A program made the position numbers and the translations under genes. The notes beneath the pieces are model-generated. The model saw nothing but the letters and a program-made list of their open reading frames with translations. It was not told the DNA's origin and searched no databases. From assembly GCA_002862545.1 (NCBI GenBank), contig PKDJ01000040.1, forward strand, positions 1 through 32,188: DNA of 32,188 bases. The letters are read 5' to 3'. Origin of the DNA: Pseudomonadota bacterium (GTDB lineage Bacteria; Myxococcota_A; UBA796; GCA-2862545). This document shows positions 1-7,722 of this stretch, piece after piece; the stretch's first letter is position 1; each line of letters begins with the position of its first letter.

Positions 1-196
1 GAACCTCCGCGCGGAAGGCCTCGTCGGTCGCGCCACGCTCCTCCTGCCACGCCACATGGGCCCGTCGACCGAGCTCGAGACGAGCCGTCTTGCTCTGAGC
101 CACGCTCACGCGCAGATCCCCGCGCGCCGCGCCCGCCTCGACCAGATCTCGAGCAGAGCACGCCAGCGTGCGCTCGTCGTCGTCGTACCGAACCAT
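1..196 (-). CDS. N-terminus of XPD/DinG-like helicase (partial)
   Basis: The reading frame starts at an ATG (complement of 194-196) and stays open to the window edge, giving 65 codons with strong G/C third positions. The visible residues include SARDLVEAGAARGDL (about 14-28) and ELGRRAHVAWQ (about 41-51), then AEV near the edge. From memory this resembles the N-terminus of bacterial XPD-like DEAD_2 helicases, where a 'SVRxLVEFxxRSGDL' segment is followed by 'GxRxHxxxQ' and 'Y+AEV'. If so, the protein is a superfamily 2 iron-sulfur DNA helicase with an embedded nuclease-like region. None of the helicase motifs lie inside the window, so the function is inferred from this short match. It diverges from the NADH dehydrogenase gene across 98 bases. 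Confidence 0.5.
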   Translation of the reverse strand, partial: MVRYDDDERTLACSARDLVEAGAARGDLRVSVAQSKTARLELGRRAHVAWQEERGATDEAFRAEV

Positions 197-294
197 GCTG
201 CCGCGTAGCCGACGCACCCGGTCTCTGCGAGAGAACGACTTGACGTGACCTGGGGCCCAACGTGCTTAAGCTCGGGGTCCGGGCAGGAGTCTCC

Positions 295-1602
295 GTGACC
301 AAGCACGTGGTGATCGTCGGAGGAGGATTCGGTGGTCTCGCCACCGCCCAGGCACTTCGTCGCGCACCCGTTCGCGTGACCCTGATCGACCGCCGTAACC
401 ATCACCTCTTCCAGCCACTGCTCTACCAGGTCGCGACGGCGGGCCTCGCACCCTCCGACATCGCGGAGCCGATCCGCTCGGTCCTCGCGCGCCAGGACAA
501 TGCTGCGGTCCGGCTGGCGGAGGTCGTCGGTATCGACCGGACTGCGAAGCGCATCGAGCTGATCGACAAGCACGACGCCGGCGGGCCGACGTGGCTCGAC
601 TACGACTACCTGGTGCTCGCGACGGGGGTCGAGCACTCGTACTTCGGCAATGACAGCTGGGCCGAGCACGCTCCAGGACTGAAGACCATCGGTGAGGCGC
701 TCACCATCCGCAGGCGGATCCTCGAGGCCTTCGAGCAGGCCGAGTGGGTCGAGGATGCCGACCGCCGACGAGCGCTGCTCACGTTCGTCGTCATCGGGGC
801 CGGTCCCACCGGTGTCGAGCTCTCCGGGGCCATCGCCGAGATCGCCCTGTCGACGCTGCGCCGTGACTTCCGCCGCGTCGACACGCGCGAGGCGCGCGTG
901 CTCCTGATCGAGGCAGCTCCCGCCGTCCTCGGCGCCTTCCCCGAGCGCCTGAGAGACAGCGCGCGCCAGCAGCTCGAGGAGCTCGGCGTGGAGGTCCGCA
1001 CCGAGACCCGCGTCGCGGGCGTAGACCACGCCGGCATCGTTCTCGACAGCGGAGAGCGTGTCGACGCTCGGACCGTGCTGTGGGCAGCGGGTGTGAGGGG
1101 CTCCAAGCTGGGCCGCACACTCGGTGTGCCGCTCGATCGCAGCGGGAGGGTGCCGGTGGGCCACGACTGCTCCCTCCCGGATCACCCAGAGGTCTTCGTG
1201 ATCGGCGATCTCGCACGATTCATCGGCCCAGACGGGGAGCCCCTGCCCGGCGTGGCGCCCGTCGCGAGCAGCCAGGGCGCTCACGTGGCCCAGTGCATCA
1301 TCACGGACCATCAGGGCCGAGAGCGTTCGTCCTACCGCTACTTCGACAAGGGCAGCATGGCGACGATCGGACGTTCCCGCGCCGTGCTCTGGTCCGCAGG
1401 CCTTCAGCTGGGCGGCCTCGTCGCCTGGCTCGCGTGGGTGTTCATCCACCTGATCTTCCTGGTGACCTTCCGGAATCGGCTACTCGTGTTCCTGAAGTGG
1501 GCGTGGGCGTGGTTCACCTACGAGCGAGCCAGCCGACTGATCTGGCAGAGCGAGCTCGAGCCCTCGAGCGACGAGGTCTCGGCGCACAGGAGCAGCGCAT
1601 GA
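295..1602 (+). CDS. ndh: Type II NADH dehydrogenase (NDH-2)
   Basis: Non-proton-pumping NADH:quinone oxidoreductase of the pyridine nucleotide-disulfide oxidoreductase family, 435 residues. The N-terminal FAD dinucleotide fold shows VIVGGGFGGLATAQ (about 6-19) followed by the family-typical NHHLFQPLLYQVATAGL. A second nucleotide fold for NADH shows VVIGAGPTGVELSGAIAE, and VFVIGDLA is the C-terminal FAD-binding motif. The C-terminus has a hydrophobic stretch (WLAWVFIHLIFLVTF) plus an aromatic helix, the usual membrane anchor of NDH-2. I chose GTG at 295 because AGGAG lies at 285-289. An in-frame GTG at 262 would add 11 residues before the conserved start. A TTGACG at 240-245 could be a -35 element but has no convincing -10. 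The stop overlaps the next start by four bases (ATGA). Confidence 0.92.
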   Translation: MTKHVVIVGGGFGGLATAQALRRAPVRVTLIDRRNHHLFQPLLYQVATAGLAPSDIAEPIRSVLARQDNAAVRLAEVVGIDRTAKRIELIDKHDAGGPTWLDYDYLVLATGVEHSYFGNDSWAEHAPGLKTIGEALTIRRRILEAFEQAEWVEDADRRRALLTFVVIGAGPTGVELSGAIAEIALSTLRRDFRRVDTREARVLLIEAAPAVLGAFPERLRDSARQQLEELGVEVRTETRVAGVDHAGIVLDSGERVDARTVLWAAGVRGSKLGRTLGVPLDRSGRVPVGHDCSLPDHPEVFVIGDLARFIGPDGEPLPGVAPVASSQGAHVAQCIITDHQGRERSSYRYFDKGSMATIGRSRAVLWSAGLQLGGLVAWLAWVFIHLIFLVTFRNRLLVFLKWAWAWFTYERASRLIWQSELEPSSDEVSAHRSSA

Positions 1603-3140
1603 TCCGCACAGCGGTGATCACCGCGGGGGGCACCTCCGAGCCGATCGATGACGTGCGCGTGGTGACCAACCGGTCCACGGGGCGGCTGGGCGCCAGCCTC
1701 GCCAACGCCCTGTGCGAGGTCGGCGTCGAGGTCACCCTCCTCGCCAGCCGCGCCCTCGCGTCGCATCCCGAGTGGCTCCATCGAGAGGTGCGCGTCGTGC
1801 CGTTCGGCTCGTTCGCGGAGCTCGAGCGTGCCCTGTCCGCGGCCTGCGCGAGCCCCCCCGACCTCCTGCTGATGGCAGCCGCCGTGTCGGACTACGCCCC
1901 GGTCGCGGTCGACGGCAAGATCCGCTCGACATCCGACGAGCTCGTGGTGCGCATGAGGCGCAATCCCAAGCTCCTGAAGGGTCTCCGGCAGCGCTGCGGA
2001 GACGAGACGACGCTGGTGGGCTTCAAGCTGCTGTCCAACGTCGACAAGACCGAGCTGGAGGCCGTAGCCAGAGAGCAGATCCGTGCTGCAGAGCTCGACT
2101 ACTCGGTCGCCAACGACCTGGCTGACATCCGAGGCGGCCGCCACCCCGTCCTGCTCGTGCCTCGAGAGGGGTCGGCGCGTGCACTCGACGGCACCAAGCA
2201 GAGCACCGCCCGTGCACTCGTGCGGCTGCTCGTGCCGCAGCTCTCCGAAGAGCCCGAGCGGCTGCTGGCGGCACTTCCAGGCGTGAAGGAGCTGCGCCAC
2301 CTCGAGGGCGGCCTGGTCCTGCCCACCCTCACGGCACCGACCGCTGCAGCCGCCTGGCACGCCCTCGGACGACGACGCACCCCCGAGGACTTCGCGCTAG
2401 CCCTGCCGCATCGCACCCTCCTCGGGCTGAGTGACCCCGAGATGTTCGACACCCAGCTCGCACTCATCCAGGAAGCCGCACCGGTCGACGCGCCTCCCAT
2501 CGTCTCGGGCGTGAACCCGATCGGGGTGATCGCGACCCTCGACGATGGAGCTGCCGCACCGTGGCTCGCCCACTCCCACCGGAGTGAGAGCACCCTCGAC
2601 GATGTGCTGTGGGCACTCGACCGTGCAGGACGCACCCTCGCCATCGGACCGAAGCACCGAGACTTCGCGATCGAGCGAGGCTGGAAGCCCGAGGCAGAAG
2701 ACCGACTCACGCCGCCATCCCGACGCCCTGATCTTCGCCGAGCTGCCTCGGTCTGCCTGGTACATGGGGAGCGCGTGTTGCTGGGCCGACGCCTGGTCGG
2801 AGCCTGGCCTGGACACTGGGCCTTCCCCGGCGGCAGCATCGAGGATGGAGAAGCGCCGCTCGATGCCGCACTGCGCGAGCTGGAGGAGGAGTCCGGAGTC
2901 GTCATTCCCGCGGGTCAGCCCCTCGCGGAGATCGAGCTGGCCGTCGCGTGGGGAGACGGCGAGCGCGCCTTCGCGCTGACCTGCTTCGTCTTTCAGATTC
3001 CTACAGCTCCGGAGCCTCGCGCAACGGAAGAGCTGGAGGCGCGCTGGGTGAGCCTGACACGCGCCCAGTACCTGCGCCCCATGGGCGCCGGCACGCGACG
3101 TGTTCTTCGTCAGCTCCCCGCACTCCTCACGGCGGTATAG
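1599..3140 (+). CDS. CoaB-type phosphopantothenate-cysteine ligase fused to a Nudix hydrolase
   Basis: A 513-residue fusion. Residues 1-212 match the stand-alone CoaB class (as in streptococci) that joins 4'-phosphopantothenate and cysteine in CoA synthesis: TAGGTSEPID (8-17), TNRSTGRLG (23-31), AAAVSDYAPV (93-102), KIRST (107-111), VGFKLL (140-145) and VANDL (170-174). Residues 215-380 match nothing I recognise; they contain AHSHRSE and IGPKHRDF. Residues 381-513 are a Nudix domain with a complete Nudix box (G412, E418, R426-E427, E430-E431, G433), so it should hydrolyse a nucleoside diphosphate derivative. The start ATG overlaps the ndh stop, implying translational coupling. Longer in-frame reading upstream is antisense-like shadow inside ndh. 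Both end domains are confident. Whether the Nudix substrate is CoA-related is inference. Confidence 0.85.
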   Translation: MIRTAVITAGGTSEPIDDVRVVTNRSTGRLGASLANALCEVGVEVTLLASRALASHPEWLHREVRVVPFGSFAELERALSAACASPPDLLLMAAAVSDYAPVAVDGKIRSTSDELVVRMRRNPKLLKGLRQRCGDETTLVGFKLLSNVDKTELEAVAREQIRAAELDYSVANDLADIRGGRHPVLLVPREGSARALDGTKQSTARALVRLLVPQLSEEPERLLAALPGVKELRHLEGGLVLPTLTAPTAAAAWHALGRRRTPEDFALALPHRTLLGLSDPEMFDTQLALIQEAAPVDAPPIVSGVNPIGVIATLDDGAAAPWLAHSHRSESTLDDVLWALDRAGRTLAIGPKHRDFAIERGWKPEAEDRLTPPSRRPDLRRAASVCLVHGERVLLGRRLVGAWPGHWAFPGGSIEDGEAPLDAALRELEEESGVVIPAGQPLAEIELAVAWGDGERAFALTCFVFQIPTAPEPRATEELEARWVSLTRAQYLRPMGAGTRRVLRQLPALLTAV

Positions 3141-3148
3141 AGGTCTCC

Positions 3149-3574
3149 ATGCTCTGGTTCCTCCTCGCCTCCACGTGCTGGGCAGACGACGACGCACTGC
3201 TTCGTGCGCTCTCCGTGCGTGACCCCGCGCCGTCCTGCGCCGAGCTGTCCGCTCTCACCGACGAGCCTGCGGCCGACCTACGGGATGTCGCCGAGACGGT
3301 GACGCTCCCCCCTTGGGCGCCGATGCGCGCTGCACAGTGCCTCGTCGCCGCACACTCCGAGGCCTCGGAGTCTGCCTTCCAGCAGTGGGTCGTGGACCCA
3401 ACCAGAGAGGGCCTCGGGCTCCTCGTCCTCCGACGAACAGCGCAGCTGCCCGACGACCTGGCCCGAGCCGTCATCACCTCCGCACTCGACGGCGAGCTAG
3501 CCGTCCAAGCACGCCAAGCAGCCCTGTCCGATCCCAGACCGACTGTTCAGTCTCTCGCCACGCCAACCGACTGA
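3149..3574 (+). CDS. Short exported protein of unknown function
   Basis: A 141-residue protein starting 8 bases after the fusion gene, with GAGG at 3140-3143 just upstream of the ATG. The first 12-13 residues (MLWFLLASTCWA) look like a very short signal peptide with possible cleavage before DDDALL. The Cys in it lacks a proper lipobox, since Thr sits at -1. The rest is acidic and helix-rich, with paired Cys residues around 30 and 62, and the alternating helix pattern is mildly HEAT-like. I recognise no family. Its position inside a compact co-directional run suggests it is co-transcribed with its neighbours. Confidence 0.65.
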   Translation: MLWFLLASTCWADDDALLRALSVRDPAPSCAELSALTDEPAADLRDVAETVTLPPWAPMRAAQCLVAAHSEASESAFQQWVVDPTREGLGLLVLRRTAQLPDDLARAVITSALDGELAVQARQAALSDPRPTVQSLATPTD

Positions 3575-3589
3575 CCGATGGAGAGTCCT

Positions 3590-4048
3590 ATGGCCGCACA
3601 GCTCCCGAGCCGTGGAGCCCTCCTGCGCTATGCCGAGGTGGCGCGCGAGTACCGTCAGGCCTTCCGAGAGGTTCAGGATGCGCTGCAGGGCCTCGAGCTC
3701 GGGAGCAGTCCTACGTGGGTCTTCGTGGTGGAGAGCATGACGGAAGACGAGCTCGAGGCGCTCTCGCCCGCGGTCGCTGCGGCGGAGAGGCGTCGCCGCG
3801 CCTGGCGCTCGGCCCTGCACGCGCTCACCGAGATGATCGCCCTGGAGGAGCCAGCTGACGTGCACACCACGGCAGACAACGCCGACCCCGCGCAGTCCCG
3901 GCATCAGTCTCTCGATCGCTTCATCTCGGTGTTCAACAGCGCTCGCGATGCCGGCTGTGTCTACGTCAACGGGACCTTCCGACCTCGGGACGACCGCCAC
4001 GCGCCACGCGATGTGAGCACGAGGCTGTCGACGCAAGCCTCGCGGTGA
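3590..4048 (+). CDS. Hypothetical protein upstream of bioF
   Basis: A 152-residue soluble protein of no recognised family. Two ATGs are in frame, at 3578 and 3590. I chose 3590 because GGAGAG lies at 3580-3585 at good spacing, inside the first candidate's codons; using 3578 would add four residues. The sequence is helical, with heptad-like stretches (LLRYAEVAREYRQAFREV and a run of acidic and Arg-rich helices around 50-80). The C-terminus has FNSARDAGCVYVNG and then a polar tail. Its stop codon overlaps the bioF start in a GTGA arrangement, so translation of bioF is probably coupled to it. No role in biotin synthesis can be read from the sequence itself. Confidence 0.65.
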   Translation: MAAQLPSRGALLRYAEVAREYRQAFREVQDALQGLELGSSPTWVFVVESMTEDELEALSPAVAAAERRRRAWRSALHALTEMIALEEPADVHTTADNADPAQSRHQSLDRFISVFNSARDAGCVYVNGTFRPRDDRHAPRDVSTRLSTQASR

Positions 4049-5121
4049 GCCGGTACGCGACCTGGCATCAGCGACTCGTCCGCATCGCCGAGATGGGCCG
4101 AACACGTGCTCTGCGGACCATCGCGCCTACCGGACCGACCACGGGCCGACTCGAGGGTCGCGATGTCATCATCGCCTGCTCCAACGACTACCTCGGACTG
4201 GCCTGGCATCCGGACGTGCGGGCTGCAGCCACTGGCGCAGGCTCTGGCGGCTCACGCCTGATCTCGGGCTCCCGGCCCACGCATGAGCAGCTCGAGCACG
4301 CCCTGGAGGACTGGCTCGGCCGTCCCGCTCTGCTGTTCCCGAGCGGCTACCAGGCCAACCTCGCGGTCTTCTCCACTGTCTGTACCGCAGACCAGAGCGT
4401 GGCCTCAGATGCCGCGAATCATGCCTCGATCATCGATGGACTCCGACTGGGGCGCGCGCAGCGCACGGTCGTGCCCCATGCCGATGCAGCGGCGATCCCT
4501 GCAGACACACAGCTGATCGTGACCGAGGGCCTGTTCTCGATGGACGGAGACCTCCCCCCCCTCACGGACTATCCATCGGGTCCCTGGCTCGCTGTCGACG
4601 AGGCCCATGCCATCGGCTGTCTCGGGCCGGGAGGACGAGGCGCCGCGGCAGCAGCGGGTGTCACCCCCGACATCCGCATCGGTACATTCGGAAAGGCCTT
4701 CGGAGCCTCCGGCGCCTTCGTCGAAGGCCCACCCGAGCTGAAGCAGCTCCTCGTGAATGCTGGCCGCAGCTTCATCTTCACCACGGCTCCGCCCGAGCCC
4801 GTCGCAGCAATGGCGCTTGCAGGCCTGCGAGCAGCGACCGACGAGCTGCGGGAGCGCCTGATGTCCAATGCCCACACTCTGCGGGTGGGCCTCGGTCAGC
4901 TCGGCTGGCCAGTGCTCGGCGACGCTCACATCCTTCCTGTGGTCGTCGGTGATCGAGCCCTCGATCTCAGCGAGCAGCTCCTGAGCCGAGGTGTCTTCGC
5001 TCCCGCAATCCGCTACCCCACTGTCCCCGTGGGCACCGAGCGGATCCGACTGACCGCCTCGGCCGCTCACACCTCCACCCAGCTGGACCGGATTCTCGAT
5101 GCCTTCGGACCGCACCACTGA
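4045..5121 (+). CDS. bioF: 8-amino-7-oxononanoate synthase
   Basis: PLP-dependent enzyme that condenses pimeloyl-ACP/CoA with L-alanine to 8-amino-7-oxononanoate, the first ring-forming stage of biotin synthesis. The 358 residues are somewhat short for the roughly 385-residue family. Visible family motifs are SNDYLGLA (46-53), GSGGSRLISG (66-75), the cofactor-stacking His in HASIIDG (126-132), DEAHAIGCLGPGGRG (185-199) and the Schiff-base lysine K217 in TFGKAFGASGAF. The start is GTG at 4045, overlapping the previous stop by four bases. The next gene, bioA, starts 23 bases before this stop. Other alpha-oxoamine synthases (glycine C-acetyltransferase, 5-aminolevulinate synthase) share the fold. 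The adjacent bioA makes BioF the best call. Confidence 0.9.
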   Translation: MSRYATWHQRLVRIAEMGRTRALRTIAPTGPTTGRLEGRDVIIACSNDYLGLAWHPDVRAAATGAGSGGSRLISGSRPTHEQLEHALEDWLGRPALLFPSGYQANLAVFSTVCTADQSVASDAANHASIIDGLRLGRAQRTVVPHADAAAIPADTQLIVTEGLFSMDGDLPPLTDYPSGPWLAVDEAHAIGCLGPGGRGAAAAAGVTPDIRIGTFGKAFGASGAFVEGPPELKQLLVNAGRSFIFTTAPPEPVAAMALAGLRAATDELRERLMSNAHTLRVGLGQLGWPVLGDAHILPVVVGDRALDLSEQLLSRGVFAPAIRYPTVPVGTERIRLTASAAHTSTQLDRILDAFGPHH

Positions 5122-6430
5122 GCTCGCTGCTCTCGACCACCGCCACGTGTGGCACCCCTTCACCCAGCAGTCGACGTGGACAGCAACCAAGCCGCTGATC
5201 ATCGAGCGAGCTGAGGGATGCTGGCTCGTCGATGTCGATGGCAAGCGCTATCTCGACGGCGTCTCGTCTCTCTGGACCAACGTCCATGGGCATCGCCACC
5301 CTGCAATCGACGCGGCGGTCAGGGCTCAGCTCGATCGCATGGCTCACAGCACCATGCTCGGTCTCACCCATCCCACCGCCATCGAGCTCGCCGCTCGCCT
5401 CGTGCAGTGCACCCCACAGGGCCTCGACCGCGTCTTCTACAGCGACAACGGCTCGACCGCCGTGGAGGTGGCGCTGAAGATGGCCTTCCAGGCACAGCAG
5501 CAGCGAGGGCAGACAGAGCGGACCCGCTTCGCCGCTCTTCGAGATGCCTACCATGGCGACACACTGGGAGCGGTGAGCATCGGTGCCATCGACATCTTCC
5601 ACGCCGTCTACCGCCCGCTGCTCTTCGACTGCGTGGCCCTGCCCGCCCCAGTCGAGCCCGGCGGCGCCGAAGAGGAGGAGTGCCTGAAGCAGGGCCTCGA
5701 GCTGCTCGATCGGCATGGTCACGAGCTCGCGGCGCTGGTGGTCGAGCCGCTGGTCCAGGGTGCCGCGGGCATGAAGATGCACAGCATCGGCTTCCTACGA
5801 GCCCTCTTGGAGCGGGCCCGCGAGCACGGAGTGATGCTCGTCTGCGACGAGGTCGCGGTGGGCTTTGGCCGCACGGGAACCCTCTTCGCCATGGAGCAGG
5901 TCGGCATCGCCCCTGACTTCCTCTGTCTCGCCAAGGGCATCGCCGGCGGGTACCTGCCGCTGGCGGCCACTCTGGCCACCGAGTCCGTCTACGAGGCCTT
6001 CCTCGCGGCCCCCGAGGAGGCCAAGCAGTTCTTCCACGGTCACACCTTCACGGGCAACCCCCTCGCCTGTGCAGCCGCTCTGGCGAGCCTGGACCTGTTC
6101 CGACGCGCCGACAGACTTGCCCAGGCCACTCGAATCGCTGACCGGCTCGCCGCAGGCCTGGCGCCACTCCGCGAGCGTCCAGGGGTAGCCTCGATTCGCC
6201 AGAAGGGCGTGATGGTCGGGGTCGACCTCGTCCAGCAAGACGGCAGCCCTCACCCCCCCGCGCGGCGCATCGGGGCAGCCGTCTGCATGGCGGCTCGAGA
6301 GCACGGGGTCGTCCTCCGGCCTCTAGGCGACACGGTCGTGCTCAACCCACCGCTGGCGCTGTCCGCCGAGGAAGTAGACCACCTGCTGGATGGTCTTCGC
6401 GCAGCCTTGAAGGATGTGGAGGGAGCGTGA
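5099..6430 (+). CDS. bioA: Adenosylmethionine-8-amino-7-oxononanoate aminotransferase
   Basis: PLP class III aminotransferase that transfers an amino group from S-adenosylmethionine to the bioF product to make 7,8-diaminopelargonate. The length of 443 residues is typical. Diagnostic features are HVWHPFTQ (16-23) at the N-terminus, SSLWTNVHGH (56-65), SDNGSTAVEVALKMA (115-129), YHGDT (151-155), CDEVAVGFGRTG (249-260, with the cofactor Asp250) and the Schiff-base lysine K279 in LAKGIAGGYLPLAAT. The ATG at 5099 lies within the last codons of bioF. The bioB and bioD genes that complete the pathway are not in this window. The downstream sensor kinase start overlaps the stop by four bases (GTGA). 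Confidence 0.93.
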   Translation: MPSDRTTELAALDHRHVWHPFTQQSTWTATKPLIIERAEGCWLVDVDGKRYLDGVSSLWTNVHGHRHPAIDAAVRAQLDRMAHSTMLGLTHPTAIELAARLVQCTPQGLDRVFYSDNGSTAVEVALKMAFQAQQQRGQTERTRFAALRDAYHGDTLGAVSIGAIDIFHAVYRPLLFDCVALPAPVEPGGAEEEECLKQGLELLDRHGHELAALVVEPLVQGAAGMKMHSIGFLRALLERAREHGVMLVCDEVAVGFGRTGTLFAMEQVGIAPDFLCLAKGIAGGYLPLAATLATESVYEAFLAAPEEAKQFFHGHTFTGNPLACAAALASLDLFRRADRLAQATRIADRLAAGLAPLRERPGVASIRQKGVMVGVDLVQQDGSPHPPARRIGAAVCMAAREHGVVLRPLGDTVVLNPPLALSAEEVDHLLDGLRAALKDVEGA

Positions 6431-7722
6431 GCTTCACCGGACAAGCACGAGCATGGGCCTTTCCGGAGGCCATCAGCGAGGGGGCGATGTGGCTCACCTG
6501 GCTGGTGCGCCTGCGGTGGGTCGCCATCGTCGCTCAGGTGATCACCGTCGCCTTCTCGCTGCAGCTCTTCGAGCGCCCCGGACTGACCATTCCAGCCCTG
6601 TCACTGCTGGTGCTGATCCTCGCGATCGCCAACCTCTCGGCCATGCGTGCGCTCAACACCATCACGGCGATCGGCGAGGGACGACTCCTCCTACAGCTGG
6701 CACTGGACGTGATCGTGCTGACGGGCTTCTTCCTGCTCGCCGACGGTCCCGACAATCCCTTCGTCAGCCTCTACATGGTGCACATCGCCATGGGCGCCGT
6801 GATGCTAGGACCGAGGGGGGCAGCCAGCATCACCGCCGTCGTGGTCGGCTGCTACGCGATGACCCACCTCGTCCATCAGCCACTCGCCTACGACCGACAC
6901 AGCCTGGGCATCACGACCCTCCACAGTCTCGGCCAGGTCCTGGCCTTCTCGATCACGTCGATCGCCATCACCGTCTTCGTGGTCGGGCTGGCGCTCTCGC
7001 TACGCCGCCGCAAGCAGCAGCTTCTCGAGGCCCGCGAGCGCACCGCACGCACCGACCGTCTCCGCAGCGTCGGCACCCTCGCAGCCGGTGCGGCCCACGA
7101 GCTCAACACCCCCCTGTCGACCATCGGGCTGCGGACTCGTCGGCTCTCACGCCGCCACACGGATCCGGACAGCCAGCGTGACACCGAGGTGGTCCTCGAG
7201 CAGCTGAAGCGCTGCACTCGCATCGTCGAGCAGCTCCTGATCGGCGCAGGTGATCCCTCCGCAGCCGGGATCGAGCGGCGGTCCCTCGCAGAGCTGGTCA
7301 AGGAGGGCGTGAAGCTCTGGAGCACCGGCAGCACCCTCGAGGCCCGAGTGGAGGACACCAGCCGTGGCTTCGAGGTCGACCTGCCACGTGTGGCCTTCAT
7401 CCAGGCTCTGATCAACCTGCTCGAGAATGCGCGCCACGCACAAGAAGAGGTCGGCTGCTTCCAGCCTCTCGCTATCGCTGTCACGTCCGACGGCGCCCAG
7501 GGAGTCGTCACGATCCAGGACCGCGGCTGTGGTCTGCCGGACCAAGCTGACTTGATCGGCACACCGTTCTTCACGACCAAGACCCATGGGACCGGTCTCG
7601 GCGTGTTCGTCGCCCAGTCCGTGGCGGACGGGGCGGGAGGAGGCTTGGGTTACATGCCAAACACGGGTGGTGGGACCATCGCCCGCTGGTGGTTCCCGGC
7701 TGCGGAGCGGAGGACAGCATGA
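6427..7722 (+). CDS. regB: RegB/PrrB-type redox sensor histidine kinase
   Basis: Membrane sensor kinase, 431 residues, with about six N-terminal transmembrane segments (residues 20-195). The periplasm-proximal DGPDNPF (106-112) corresponds to the GGxxNPF quinone-binding motif of RegB/PrrB. The H-box AAGAAHELNTPLSTI (219-233) carries phospho-acceptor His224 and matches the RegB form closely. Cys263, in LKRCTRIVEQLL, sits where RegB has its redox-active cysteine. ATPase motifs follow: NLLENARHA (N box), DRGCGLP (G1), FFTTK (F) and GTGLGVFVAQ (G2). In RegB, oxidised ubiquinone and cysteine oxidation inhibit the kinase; whether that applies here is inference. GTG start, GTGA overlap with bioA, and ATGA overlap with the regulator gene. 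Confidence 0.9.
   Translation: MSFTGQARAWAFPEAISEGAMWLTWLVRLRWVAIVAQVITVAFSLQLFERPGLTIPALSLLVLILAIANLSAMRALNTITAIGEGRLLLQLALDVIVLTGFFLLADGPDNPFVSLYMVHIAMGAVMLGPRGAASITAVVVGCYAMTHLVHQPLAYDRHSLGITTLHSLGQVLAFSITSIAITVFVVGLALSLRRRKQQLLEARERTARTDRLRSVGTLAAGAAHELNTPLSTIGLRTRRLSRRHTDPDSQRDTEVVLEQLKRCTRIVEQLLIGAGDPSAAGIERRSLAELVKEGVKLWSTGSTLEARVEDTSRGFEVDLPRVAFIQALINLLENARHAQEEVGCFQPLAIAVTSDGAQGVVTIQDRGCGLPDQADLIGTPFFTTKTHGTGLGVFVAQSVADGAGGGLGYMPNTGGGTIARWWFPAAERRTA

Noticed and set aside
106..1449. 447-codon open frame on the minus strand opposite the NADH dehydrogenase
   Set aside because: It is antisense to a gene with clear NDH-2 motifs; long antisense frames arise from high-GC codon bias. The composition is low-complexity, with no domain.
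1080..1598. N-terminal extension of the CoaB-Nudix frame into ndh
   Set aside because: CoaB homology begins at the ATG at 1599, and the extension is an Arg/Pro-rich shadow of ndh.
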